This document shows, piece after piece, positions 23,801-35,800 of a stretch of DNA of 64,000 nt. The translations under genes and the position numbers were made by a program. Position 1 is the first letter of the stretch; every line of letters begins with the position of its first letter. The DNA comes from Ricordea florida (Eukaryota; Cnidaria; Anthozoa; Corallimorpharia; Ricordeidae). The notes beneath the pieces are model-generated. The model had not been told where the DNA came from. It was given only the letters and a program-made list of their open reading frames with translations, and ran no database searches. The stretch spans positions 38,005,038 to 38,069,037 of the forward strand of contig OX453273.1 of assembly GCA_949710005.1 (NCBI GenBank), given 5' to 3'.

Positions 23801-26800
23801 AAACAGAACTGATACACTAACCGGCATCTCATGAAGCAACATCATCTTGGACACTTCGATGTTTATGGAAGCCCCAATGCTGGGATCTCGATACAGATCC
23901 GCCACCTATAATAAGAGCATGAACGTGTATTAGAGTAGCAATGGTATATGAAACACCAAACCGTACAGTAACTACCGCATTAGTTTGTAAGTCCGTACCA
24001 CGCTCTTCAACTGTGTTTCAGACAACTATTTAATTCTTTCTCTGTGTTAGAAGAGGCCTACTTGCAGTCGGTTTAAGTACGAGTAGATACAAGTTTGCTA
24101 AAGTCTCGATTGCCAACTCGGTTGAAATTTTCTAACGGCGCAGAGTGATCTCATATCGTATCTATAAAGTCAAGTGTACGTAGCCTTGGAGCTGGTAGCA
24201 GGCAATTTTCTGTGAGCTAAGCTGGCGGTATGTTTGTACTAGGGAGACACACTAAGCTTTACATTCATAAAACAAATTGCTGTAAAGAGCTGTAGTGGGA
24301 TGCGAAATACATTAAGAGTCGGCAAACTGGGTATCAATACAAGAAAATCTTTTTAAGAGTAATTTACAAGTGCAGCTATTGTTTTCCAACTCTAAAACAT
24401 GGCAATAGCTACGACTGTAAAATTACACTCGCAAGGGTTTGATTGAATTGGCCACGCAATGAAAGAGGGGACTGGTTTGCGTCAGCAAAACTGTGGAAAC
24501 CTATAGGTAACCGACGCGTTTTGCATTAAGTATAAGATATAAGCATCTTACCATGTTCATAACAGTCAATACATATTCCTCAATGGATTCGTTACCATGG
24601 AAAATAATCATATCTTTGTCCACAACAACCAGTAGCTGCACTGTGACCTCCGTCGCCACTGAGCGACGGGAACGGTGTAGAAATTCCCGCCAAAAGTTCC
24701 ATTTGGCGCTCTTTTCTTTACCATGGGCTAAAAAAAGAATTGAAAGTGATAACAGTTGGGACATTTGAAGGAGTTTCAGTTTACTCATGACTATGGAGGA
24801 ATCGAGATTTTTTAACCACCTAGGTTAAATTCCACGATAATTTTGCCAAACAGTACTGTACTGTTTGTATTTCTTTAAGGCGTCGCTCTACGTTTTTTTT
24901 ATCTGAGGTAGAGCAATGTACTCGATCAGTATCTCGAAATCTACTTAATTTACTAAGCAGTGCTGCAACTATGGGTCTGTTTGTTTTACTTTATACTGTG
25001 AACCAAGCTTACTTATTTGCATACAAAACTGTCAAGTGATTGTTATCCTTAATTCTGCATTTATGGACTTCATCTTACAGATTGATCATTTTATGAGGTC
25101 AAGCTAATCTAACAAGATCTATCATTTCATTTTTAAAGGGTCAAGAGGGCATACAAATTATATGGAGGTATTACACAGCTAAAATTCCAGGACATATTAC
25201 AGAGAAAATACAATATGTGGTGATATAAGTACATTGCTTGACACTTTGGTAAATAATATATACTCACGGCTCGCATTTTACTCAACGTTGTGCGGATAAC
25301 GAGAAAAAAGAAGCAGCTCGGTAAATATCCTCACGTATCGCCTACCAAAACACGAGGAATTATGTAGATATAAAAAACTTCATGAGAAAAATTGTCCCGC
25401 TAAAAAGTCTTTAGAACAAAGTTTTTGTTGCTGTTAGGTTTTTCTTTGACTTCCTTTTAGTATTGCGGGAATTTTTGAAAAATCAAAGGAAAGCTTTTTA
25501 GTAAAATTTGTGTTAATAGCAGCTCCAAATTAAGTTCGTTCGACTTAACACGACCTTGCCCTACATAAGGCAGAGTGGACATTTTGGATGTTTCTGATTG
25601 GTTACATCTATAGAGTCGCATTAATTTATTAATTAAAATGATTCCTGGACTTTTTTTGGCAAAATAAAGCAGAAAACAGGATTATTAAGATCAACTAGAC
25701 ATCAACAGATTGTTACCCTCAGGCTTCTCTTGCATCTAGGATTAAAACGAATTAGAATTGTGTCTATGGTTGTACCAAGGTCGCTAGCATCTGGAACGTC
25801 TGTAGTGTACAGAATTTTCACACTGCTTTAGTTCAGTCACCGGTTTTAATTGCCGGGGTCTTGAGTCCACTCTACAAGTGTTTCGAAATAACATGATAGA
25901 CTAAACGTAAGAAGAGATTTAAATGTCATGTTACAGATAGGCGTGCAATAGACCCTTCCACGGTTAATGGTCGCCATATTGACTGGGGGGCAAACAAAAC
26001 CTGGTTGCTACGCAACGCGCCATATATTTCCTTTCAAAATAAGACGCGGTTCGCTACCCTCAAATAGTTATTCGCTTTTTTTGTGAACAAACGCCTATTT
26101 CTACAGCCGAAATTTTTTGGCAACAAAAGGAAACCATCATTAAAGGTGAGTAATCGATTGCTTGGCCGAAATACGTCTTCTTCTTTGGGTTGCACGCGTA
26201 TGTTGTGATAGATTGTTCGAATGTGAATCGCGGTCTCCATTGTTGTGAGAAGCACACAAGAAACAGTCCTTTCTGGGATTTACGCGGGCAAAAAAAGAAA
26301 AACATAAAGAAGAGCATTGGAAGTATGGTTTGTCTTCTGTTTCTCTAGGTCAAAAGTGAAAAAGTATCATACTTTCCGTGCATAAAATTTAGTCGGGGAA
26401 ATGGGATTTGGAGACAAGTGTTGCGTTGGAGGTTGCGACAACGACCGAAGGTATCCAGGGAAATGGGTTATTCACTCACATGTGGGGAGGTTATCATTCC
26501 ACAAACCCAAAAACGAGATGATAGAAGCGTGGTCTCGACAAGTTCAGAAGATTTTCGATGGAGGGCTCTTTTGAGACACGAGTAGCCATGCGATCTCGAG
26601 GGAAATTAAAACCCTAAAATAGAGGCAAAACCAAGAGTTTTTAGCTGCGTTAATCGTGATTTCAGGCCTGCAATCTACCGCTTCCCGGTATTTATGACTA
26701 AAACGTCTATTTTATTCCTATTTGAGAGTATGTCATTGGAGTACATCCACAATTTACGTCTTGCAAAAGTAGTTTTCTGAGCGATTCACATTCGAACAAC

Positions 26801-29800
26801 CTATCACAACATACGCGTACAACCCAAAGAAGACGTATTTCTACAAAGCAATCGATCACTCACCTTTAACAATGTCTTCCTTTTGTTGCCACAAAGTTTC
26901 GGCTATAGAAATAGGCGTTTGTTCACAAAAAAGGGAATGAGGGTAGCGAACCGAGTCTTATTTTGAAAGGGACTATATGGCGTGTTGCGTAGCAACCAGG
27001 TTTTGTTTGCCCCCCAGTCAATATGGCGCCATTAACCGTGGAAGGGTCTATTCGCACGTTTTAATTCACATCTCCGTCTCAAGCAAATTTAAATTATTCA
27101 TTAACGTCTTCATACAAGGGCAAACGGCATTTTCATAAAAAAAACGACCTCTGCACAAACACCGACGCTTTGCTAGTTGTCAAAAAGATAGCACCGGGTG
27201 AATTTTGTAAAAATCAGCATTGGCTGCTCCGTTTTCTTCGCATTGTTAATTTTGTATTTACCTTTTTGACAGGTCTCGAAGACACTGTAACGCAAGAAGA
27301 CACTGTACATTTTACATGGTCTATTGCAATAAACTATGAACAGTCCTTGATAGTGGTGTTTAGAGGCGACTGGCAAAACTCATACTACAACATTCAATTT
27401 ATAAAAAATGGCGAGTAGCACTGACAAGCAGAACTAGTGGGTAAGCTTGTTCCAACTTCACAATTCGAGAAAAACGCACTATCACTACAGTATCTGGAAA
27501 TCTACTGAAAAGCGCTGCAACTTTAGTACAGTTAGCCAAACTGTAAACCCAACTTATTAATCGGCAGGCAAAACTGTGCAATGTGACCGTGAAAAGTTTC
27601 TTAACCATGCTGTAAGAGCGGTCCTTTTATTACATTGTTGTTGTCTTCGATTTTTCATCTGTTGACAAAATAGTACCATTTATTTGTTGATTTATTGACG
27701 AAATGATGAAAGATAAGGGTGACCGTAACTGACCTAAGTGCTTTGTCAACCGAAGACGGTCATATAAGGCTCGCTTCAAACGTCGAACTTTACATGCACC
27801 GAGCCTGATAATTAAACAAATTAATTTTACCCAGAGTTCTGCACGTGTCCTATATCTGTCATGCGGATAGACCTTGTTTTAATTTTTTTGAACAAGAGCA
27901 GCGGGAAGAGTGGAGGACATGTGTTCCTCTTGCTTCGAGAGCACGAAATATACATGCTTGAGGTGCATGAACTACTTCTGTATGCGGTGTTCCGTATCTG
28001 AAAATGATGATTGCGTAGCGGGTTGGAAAGCAGGCAATTCCATGGCCTACTGCGACACATGTTTTCTACAGTGAGAAAATGACGGAATAAATGAGGAAAA
28101 CGAAGACAACAGTCGTGAGGCACAATTTTTCTTTCCCGCATTTTCTTCCGCCATTTTGCTTAGAAACAGCCGCTAACTACAATAATGTCATGTTCACTTT
28201 TTCAATTAAGTTCGACTAATAAAGTTCGACGTTTGAATCAAACGCCGAACCCAATTATTTGGGTCGACTCAAATTGGTATTAAGTTCGGCACATGTAAAG
28301 TTCTTATAAATTGCTTAACTTGGAAACCTATTAATTAAAAAAAGGTTACTACAAACACTTTAAAGCGTTAAAACTGTAAGCGTTATTCTTGAGAAGAGGA
28401 AATTGAACAATGTTTCAGTAAAACTCCAAAACGTTGCGGTAAGACTGAAAGAACTGAAATAAAAGGCAGGTTAAGTGCCTAAAAACTTCAGGTACAACGT
28501 CTAAAAATAAAATCATACCGTAAAACGATCAGAATATCTAAAAATAAGCCAATTACGACATACTAAATTCTGTTCACTGAGGAGACTAATGAGGCCCTAG
28601 TGCAGCTACCTGTTGTATCAAGTCTGGATGAACCATCAAATCTTGATGACCTTATGGAAGCTATCAGGACAACAAGGAATGGTAAACTCCAGGAAGGGAT
28701 GGAATTCCAGCAGATTCTGTGGAAATTTGGTCGTACTCAGGTTATCAACTGCCTGTACGTACAAGCTCATCCAGGAGATTTGGCTCAAAAAGTACCTCAT
28801 GACTGGAAGGATGCAAGGTTCGTCCCTCTGTTCGAGAAAGGTGACAGGAACGTTTGTGGAAATTACCGCGGTAAAAATCACTGCTGTCCATTGTTGGTCA
28901 GATTTTCGCACGTGTACTTCTGAATAGACTCAATGAACACCTTGTGCTGAATGTACTACCAGAAACCCAGTGCAGCTTTAGAAGTAGAAGAAGCACAATG
29001 GAAAAGATTTTCTGCTTGAGACAGGTCCAAGAAACGTGTATCGAACAGAACATGCCGCTTTATACAGTCTTCATTAACTTTAGCAAAGCTTTCGATACTC
29101 CATCGCAACAAGGACTTCATGAGATTCCCAAGAATTATGACTGCACAGAGAAGTTTGTCAATCTGATTGAGGCATTCCATACAGGTATGCAAGCCACCGT
29201 GGCAATGAGCGATCTAGTGAGTGTCTAAAAACTTCTCAGTAAGCAACGGGGGGAATCAATTGTGTGTGCTGGCGCCCACACGCTTCTTGCTATATCTGGC
29301 AGCGGTGCTTGAGGTGGCCTTCAAAGACATTTCAGAAGGAGTATACATTCAAACAAGGAAAGAAGCAGACTTGTTCAAGTCGCGCAGGTAAAAAGCCAAG
29401 AGGAAAACATTGACGAAGGTATTAAGAGAAATGCTCTTTGCCGATGATAGTGCCCTACTTGCACACAGAGCGTTAGATAAGCAATCCTTAGTGGAGAAAT
29501 TTGCAAGAGCAGCTAGTCAATTCAGTCTCAAAATCAACAGCAAGAAGACAGAGTGACTTTAACAATCACCAAAGTTCCAGTTATCAACATCACTTACAGA
29601 AGAGATCAGCATTGGTACAGAATCACATAGTCAAGTATAAGACTTTCAAGTATCTCGGGAGTACTGTTTCACATAATTCAAGGCTTAGAGGATGAATTAT
29701 CTCTCAGAATGGGAAGAGCGAATGCTGTCTTTCGGAAACTTGAGGGAGAGACTGTGGAACAACCGACGTGTGTCTGTTCGTGTATAAAAAAAATTCAAAA

Positions 29801-32800
29801 GAATTTTGGAAATCAACTATAAAACAAAAAAATGCATAGCTTTAAAGGCAAATAAAATCAGCCAGTTTAAAAAGAAATGGGAAGTGTTTGAGGTATTAAA
29901 TTAACTAATTAATTAATTTTAATTCTATTAATTACAATTTAGATTTAATTTAAATTAAATAAACAATAACGTCACAAGTAATATGGTTGGAAAAAACTCT
30001 TATTTTTAACAACATTTAACATTTTTTATAAATTTAGACTTAAGAAAAATTGTAATGAATGACATGTGATATAAGTCTGAGTCATGTAAGTGTTGCTATG
30101 ATTAAATAAACGTGTTGGTGTAAGAAAAAGTGTACAGAGGGACTGTACTGGCTACCCTATTGTACGGCGCTGAGACTTGGAATATCTACTGGGTGCAAGT
30201 ACGGAAACTTTACGCATACATGATGAGACACTTGCAAGCCATCATGAACATTTCATGGAAAGACAAGATAACCAACATAGAATTGCTGGATCGAGCTGGT
30301 CTGCCATCAGTAGAGGTCATGCTAACTCAGATGAACCTGAGATGGCTCGGTCACGTTGAGAGTACGGATCACCAGCGATTTCCTAGGCAGCTACTCTATT
30401 CAAAGTTAAACGCAACCAGGGTAGACCAAGGCCGAGATTCAAAGACACTGTAAAAAGAAACCTGAAGAAGGTGGATATAGACAGGAGTTCCAGGCAGCAG
30501 GAAGCAAAGGACAGAGTTGTATGGAGAAATTTGATCAGACCTAAACGAAACAGACATTGTCGCCCCCAACAGACTGCTATGATGGTGACGATGAAATCCC
30601 ATATAAGTCTTTGAGGGATGGCGGACGGATTGTAATAGGAGAAATGATACACTTATTTGTAAACTTCGCTGCGATTCACTTGTTCTTAGAGTCCTCCTAG
30701 CCTCAGAATCTGTAATAATTGAGAGTTTTTTGATTGTGAAACCTGCCTTTCTCTGTCCTTATTTACACATAAGCTTTGGCATTGTACTGATGCTGCATGT
30801 CGGAACCTCATTCGTAGAAGACGCACGCAACCCTCTGTTGAACTTTTTTTCTTGATGAAGGAGGCAGGAGAACGTGTCTTGATGTGATTCGGGCAAAACT
30901 TCGGACAAAAGATGGAAAAGGGGCTCAGGCGCGGATCTAGATTCCCTGCTAGCAGAGGCCTCTTTTCCTTGTATTCAGCGTGCGGGAGAAAAGAGACCTC
31001 TGCCATGGGTCGAATCGGTCTGTATTGAGCGTGCGCTGCGGTTTCTTAGCGACCGAACCATGACGTGAAGATTGGCAAACCAAGACGTGCATTCTGCTTC
31101 GAGTTCGACCAATTTATATCCAGCTCTTGCGATGGTGGACATCACTAAGATTTTAATCTTTCCATCCTGCATCCTATCCAAAACGAGAGAAAGTAAACGT
31201 TGTAACTTCACGAGTTAAGTTCTGTTTACCGGGACGCCATGTTCCTATGCGGGCTCATCAAATGACAGCGGAAGTACCTGAAATGTATGCGCGAGACTCA
31301 GTGGGCTCAAGATACGGTCAGCAAACAATACAGGGAGAGCGCATTTTAAAAACTCCGTCCACGAACGCGGACGGCGGCTTGATCAAAGACCGATTCGACC
31401 CATGGCAGAGGTGTCTTTTCTCCCGCACGCTGAATACAAGGAAAAGAGGCCTCTGCTAGCAGGGAAGGATCTAGAATAAATGGTGACAGATTTCTTAAGC
31501 GAGCACAGAAGGCGCAAGGTTCTAGGAGGGTCCGGGGGCATATTCACTCAGGAAGTTCTTTGGATTTAACTCCCTAAGTCCTGTTTCCTAGTCATTCAGA
31601 CAGGATATTGGCCAGTTCCATTCCCCTCTGATTTCAACTTGGAAAGTTTTTCTTTTTATTAAAAATATATTATTCATTATGGAAAATCTGACTGATTCCC
31701 GTAAAACGGTGGAAACCGGTGTGGATCCGCGCCTGGAGCTGATTAAAAGCTTGCAGGATGGGCTGAACCGGAAGGAGGCACTAATCCGTCAGAGATAATT
31801 AAAGGACGCGCATGACCTGCTTGTTTCTCGGGAACAAAATGAGTATTGTATTGAGTATTAGGGGACGTAGTTCCCGGTGTTGTGGTCTATCTCTTATCTG
31901 ATGGTTAAATGCTCGGAGATATTAGCTGCATAAAGCTACTCTAAAATCCGAGGGTAAATAAAGTAATGTATGTATGTATGTAGGTATGTTTGTATGTAAC
32001 CCGCAATCCCATTTTCCCGCCCGGCGCCACTCTTTAAGTAAACAAAACTGTACCGTCAATGGGCTTGAACTCTGGAATAGATGATGCGGAGTTTTTCACG
32101 CTAACCACTACATTATCCTACTTCCTGTTGCTTCGGAAGGAACATTATTAAATGTCGCGTTACATTATTCAAAACCAAGTCATTAATGTCGTTATTAAGC
32201 CCGTGTACGCTAATTATCCTAAAGAACCTTCTATCCTTTTCAAAGACCCAATGTCAAGATATAATGTTCCCATGCATTTTATACAGTATTAGTGCTGAGA
32301 ATAACTCAATATCAACAAAGTTTAATATTGGGGATCATTCCCCCATATTATTATTATCCCTATTGATTACTCTCTACTGGTGTCGCCAGACGAAAATGGA
32401 GGCTCATCACTATTGGAAATTTGAGAGCTGACGTGAGTGTTCAAAGGCAGAATATGTTTTTATCCCCACAGTCTCTGATTTCCGCGGTTGGTAAGACAAC
32501 TATGGGAATGACAGTTCAGCTCTTCAAGTGCCCAAATATTTTCGAAAGTCAAAAGGTGATATTCTAAGTTACTTGTTGGTTTTCGTCTTTTTACACTTGA
32601 GCCTGACGGAAATCATAGCAAATATGCCAAACCGGTTCTTTACACTGCCGATATTTTCCGTTCTTGACCCCGCCCCTTTCCCAGTTCCCTTATTAGAAAC
32701 ATACTTTTGACTTTTGAGGATTTAATTAGAATTTGTGTTTGAATACACGCCAAAAATTAATAATCCTCGAGTTTTCAGACTGAAATCATATCTTGTATTT

Positions 32801-35800
32801 CTTAGGCTCATAAGGAGCGTTGCATCAACGTTTTACAATTGGAGGTGGATTTGCGAAGGGTGCCATCAGCGAGTTATTGAAAATCGAGTTAGGTTTCGCT
32901 CGGGCTGCTGTCTAGTAATATGGATTTTGCTTTAAAATATTCGCCCAAGCCATCGCTAAGGAGCTGATGACAAAATAAGCGGAAAAAAAAATCTGTCGGA
33001 CAGTACTTCGTGGTTTTTCAAGATTCTGTTTTAGTCACTTAGTGAACTGATAAAAAACACAGGAGCAAGCTATGCATGACCCAAGGCTTGACTTTCACAT
33101 TACAGAGGATATTGTAGTAGCATATTTAAAAGGTGATAATAGTATATCAGGTAATAACATATCGGCAAGTCTGGGTAAAAAGACCAATATGATATACTCT
33201 GTCTAGTTTTTTTTTTCCCTTAGGTTGTGCCAGTTTTAGTTTTTATATTTGTAGAAAGCTTTCAAATTATCATCTGGTTTTAATGCATTCAGCTATGATA
33301 TGGTCGTTCCTTGTCAAAATCAATTAATAACAATTAATAAAGAGTTCTTCGAAAAGAAATTCAGGTGGCAACCAACTATATAACGTAGACGGAAGGCTAA
33401 GAGCGTTGTGTGTGTGTGTTCAAATACAAGACCACTACTTTGTCATGTCTTTGGATTTATGGGTGAGAATCAAAGACGTAAGCCCAAAAATAAATAGGAA
33501 ACGAGTTAATAAATATCACGACTGTTTCTTATATATCTTGGTAACGTGAAGCAGTTAATTATCCAAAGGTGCATAGTTCACATTCTTTAATATCAAATTC
33601 TGTTTTAAAATGAGGATTTAACATATCCGCACAACGGCTGAGCTCCTGTTGGCACTCGTTTTGGAAGTTACACAAAAGCATTTCCCAAAAAGCAAAAACA
33701 TCTAACTGTACTTTTAGACATTGAGCAATTGTGGCGGGGTTTTTGATCATGAAGTCGTGGCGTGTAGAAAACCGCAAAAATTTGAGCCGTGCATGCTACA
33801 TTCAGTCTGGCTCGCTCGTGTGTAAATCAGTAAGCGACACGGATGAAGAATGACTGGATAAGACAATGACTAAGAAAACAACAACAGCAAAAACAAAAAA
33901 CCTGGATATGCATGACCAAGACAGTTGCAATTGGCGAGGGGAGTAGTTTTACAGAACGATTTGCCACTGAGGAAACATATTGGCTCCCTTTATGTGGGTC
34001 TGGGATCACAGGGTACGAAAAACATATGAATGATCATTATGTCGCAGGAAAACTTGAAAAAAGGAAATCCGAGATCTCTCAAAAGGAGAATAGGGTACAA
34101 GAAACTTGTAATAGTTTTCCCAGTAGGAGAACAGGGTACGAAAGTACTTTGGAGGGTATAAACGGTTTCATCGAATTCTTCAAACTATAGCGTGGTGAAA
34201 GGAAGGGGGGTATTCGCATTTTTTACTTTTTGGCACTGTGGTATAATTAATATAATCTTTCCTACACAATTAAGTTGAAGAAAAATGCCAGTGAGCGCCC
34301 GAAGAGAGAAACAACAAGCTGCTTACGTGCTTCCCTATTTCTCCTATTTGTTCTCCAAATGTTCTGAGGTTTTAAAGTGTTAAACCCCTTCAAGAGGCGT
34401 GGCTCAGACACTCTCTCTAATACAACACACGTTTGTCAATATACAGTAACCTGGCCACTTTTCAAGAAGCTCGTTTCTTCAATAACCGTATTGTTATTAC
34501 CAACCTTCTACGACAGCACCGAAGTTCACCTGCTTTGTGCTGAATTGCATCATTTGCACTCACGTTGAACAGTTTTCACATCGGACGTTGTTCTAGTCCT
34601 GATCGCAGGACACCTCATGCCCTTTTAATCAGCTTTGCTGTACATCTTTGTACTCTAGCAGCTCTAGTCAAGCAAATGTGAACTTTCGTCGTAGGGAGTT
34701 GAAAATAGTGGATGTGACTTAAGAGTTCGGGTTGTATATACCCGTGACTCGTCCTATGAGCGTTTGTTGCATTTAAAAACGAACTGCTCCGTCACGTTAG
34801 ATTTCGTGACAAAGAGAATACATATGTGTTTCACCGGGACAATTATCAAATACCATGGGTCAAATCGCGCAGCTCATACGGTCGTGATGATTAAATAAGT
34901 TATTTCGGTAAAAGTGGATGTCGGGCCAATATCATTATCATCTGGTCTTCATCGATGGATATTTAAGAAGTGCTTTTCTTACCTGTTGCAGAGGAAGTGG
35001 AACATTTGAGAGAGGACGGTGAGACATGAGGTAACGACGCCAATAATGTAGAGCGTTTGTATAGGAGATGGGGATATTTCTCAGCTTTTGCCATCGGCTC
35101 TATAAAGTAGTCATCATGCTTTGTTTGGATCAGCCCCATCTGTTACAAGTAGAAGATCACGCAATGATAAGACAAATTGTCGGCATTTAGGCTTATTTCT
35201 GTCTAGACCTTGTCATGCAAGACAAGACATCTCTCAACACTTAACGTTACGTTGACAGAATATATTTGTATTCATGGCTGATTCAGAACTTACAAAGCAT
35301 TTGTAAACATAAAGTTTTCACGATGGGAAATGTAAACTATATTTTCCTTACCAAGCCGTGGCAACCTCTGACAGCGACACTGGAATCTTGTTGCGAACGT
35401 AAAACGCCAATGTAGTAGCAATTTTGCCTTCGTTGTTGCTGGTGTGATGGATCTGGGAACTCGCTTCCAAACTTGGAAGCCAATAGCTTGTGGTTTTTCC
35501 TCAATTCGAGGAGAAATTCTTGCCCAAACGCGTGGAATCTAATTCGCAGTGTTTCTTCCCCAGCAACTTCCTCAAGCACATCACTCAGAAACGAGCCATT
35601 TTCTGAGACAACGATTGGAAAGATCACTTCGTAGTCTTGCAAACGCTGTGTCAGCTCCTCTAAAGTAAAGCGTGCAGGTGAGAAAATTATTTGTTATCCA
35701 CTCTGAAGAAGCAAAAAAAAAAATTCACTTACCTTGGTTTTCATTACGAAATGTTTCCTGCGCAGCTATTCCACTGCTTTTAAGGCAAGACGTGAGCGCC

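Noticed and set aside
33559..33777. Cysteine-containing minus-strand frame as an ADAMTS-like prodomain exon
   Set aside because: No acceptor in the right phase, no similarity to prodomain motifs, and exon 3 joins exon 4 in frame without it.
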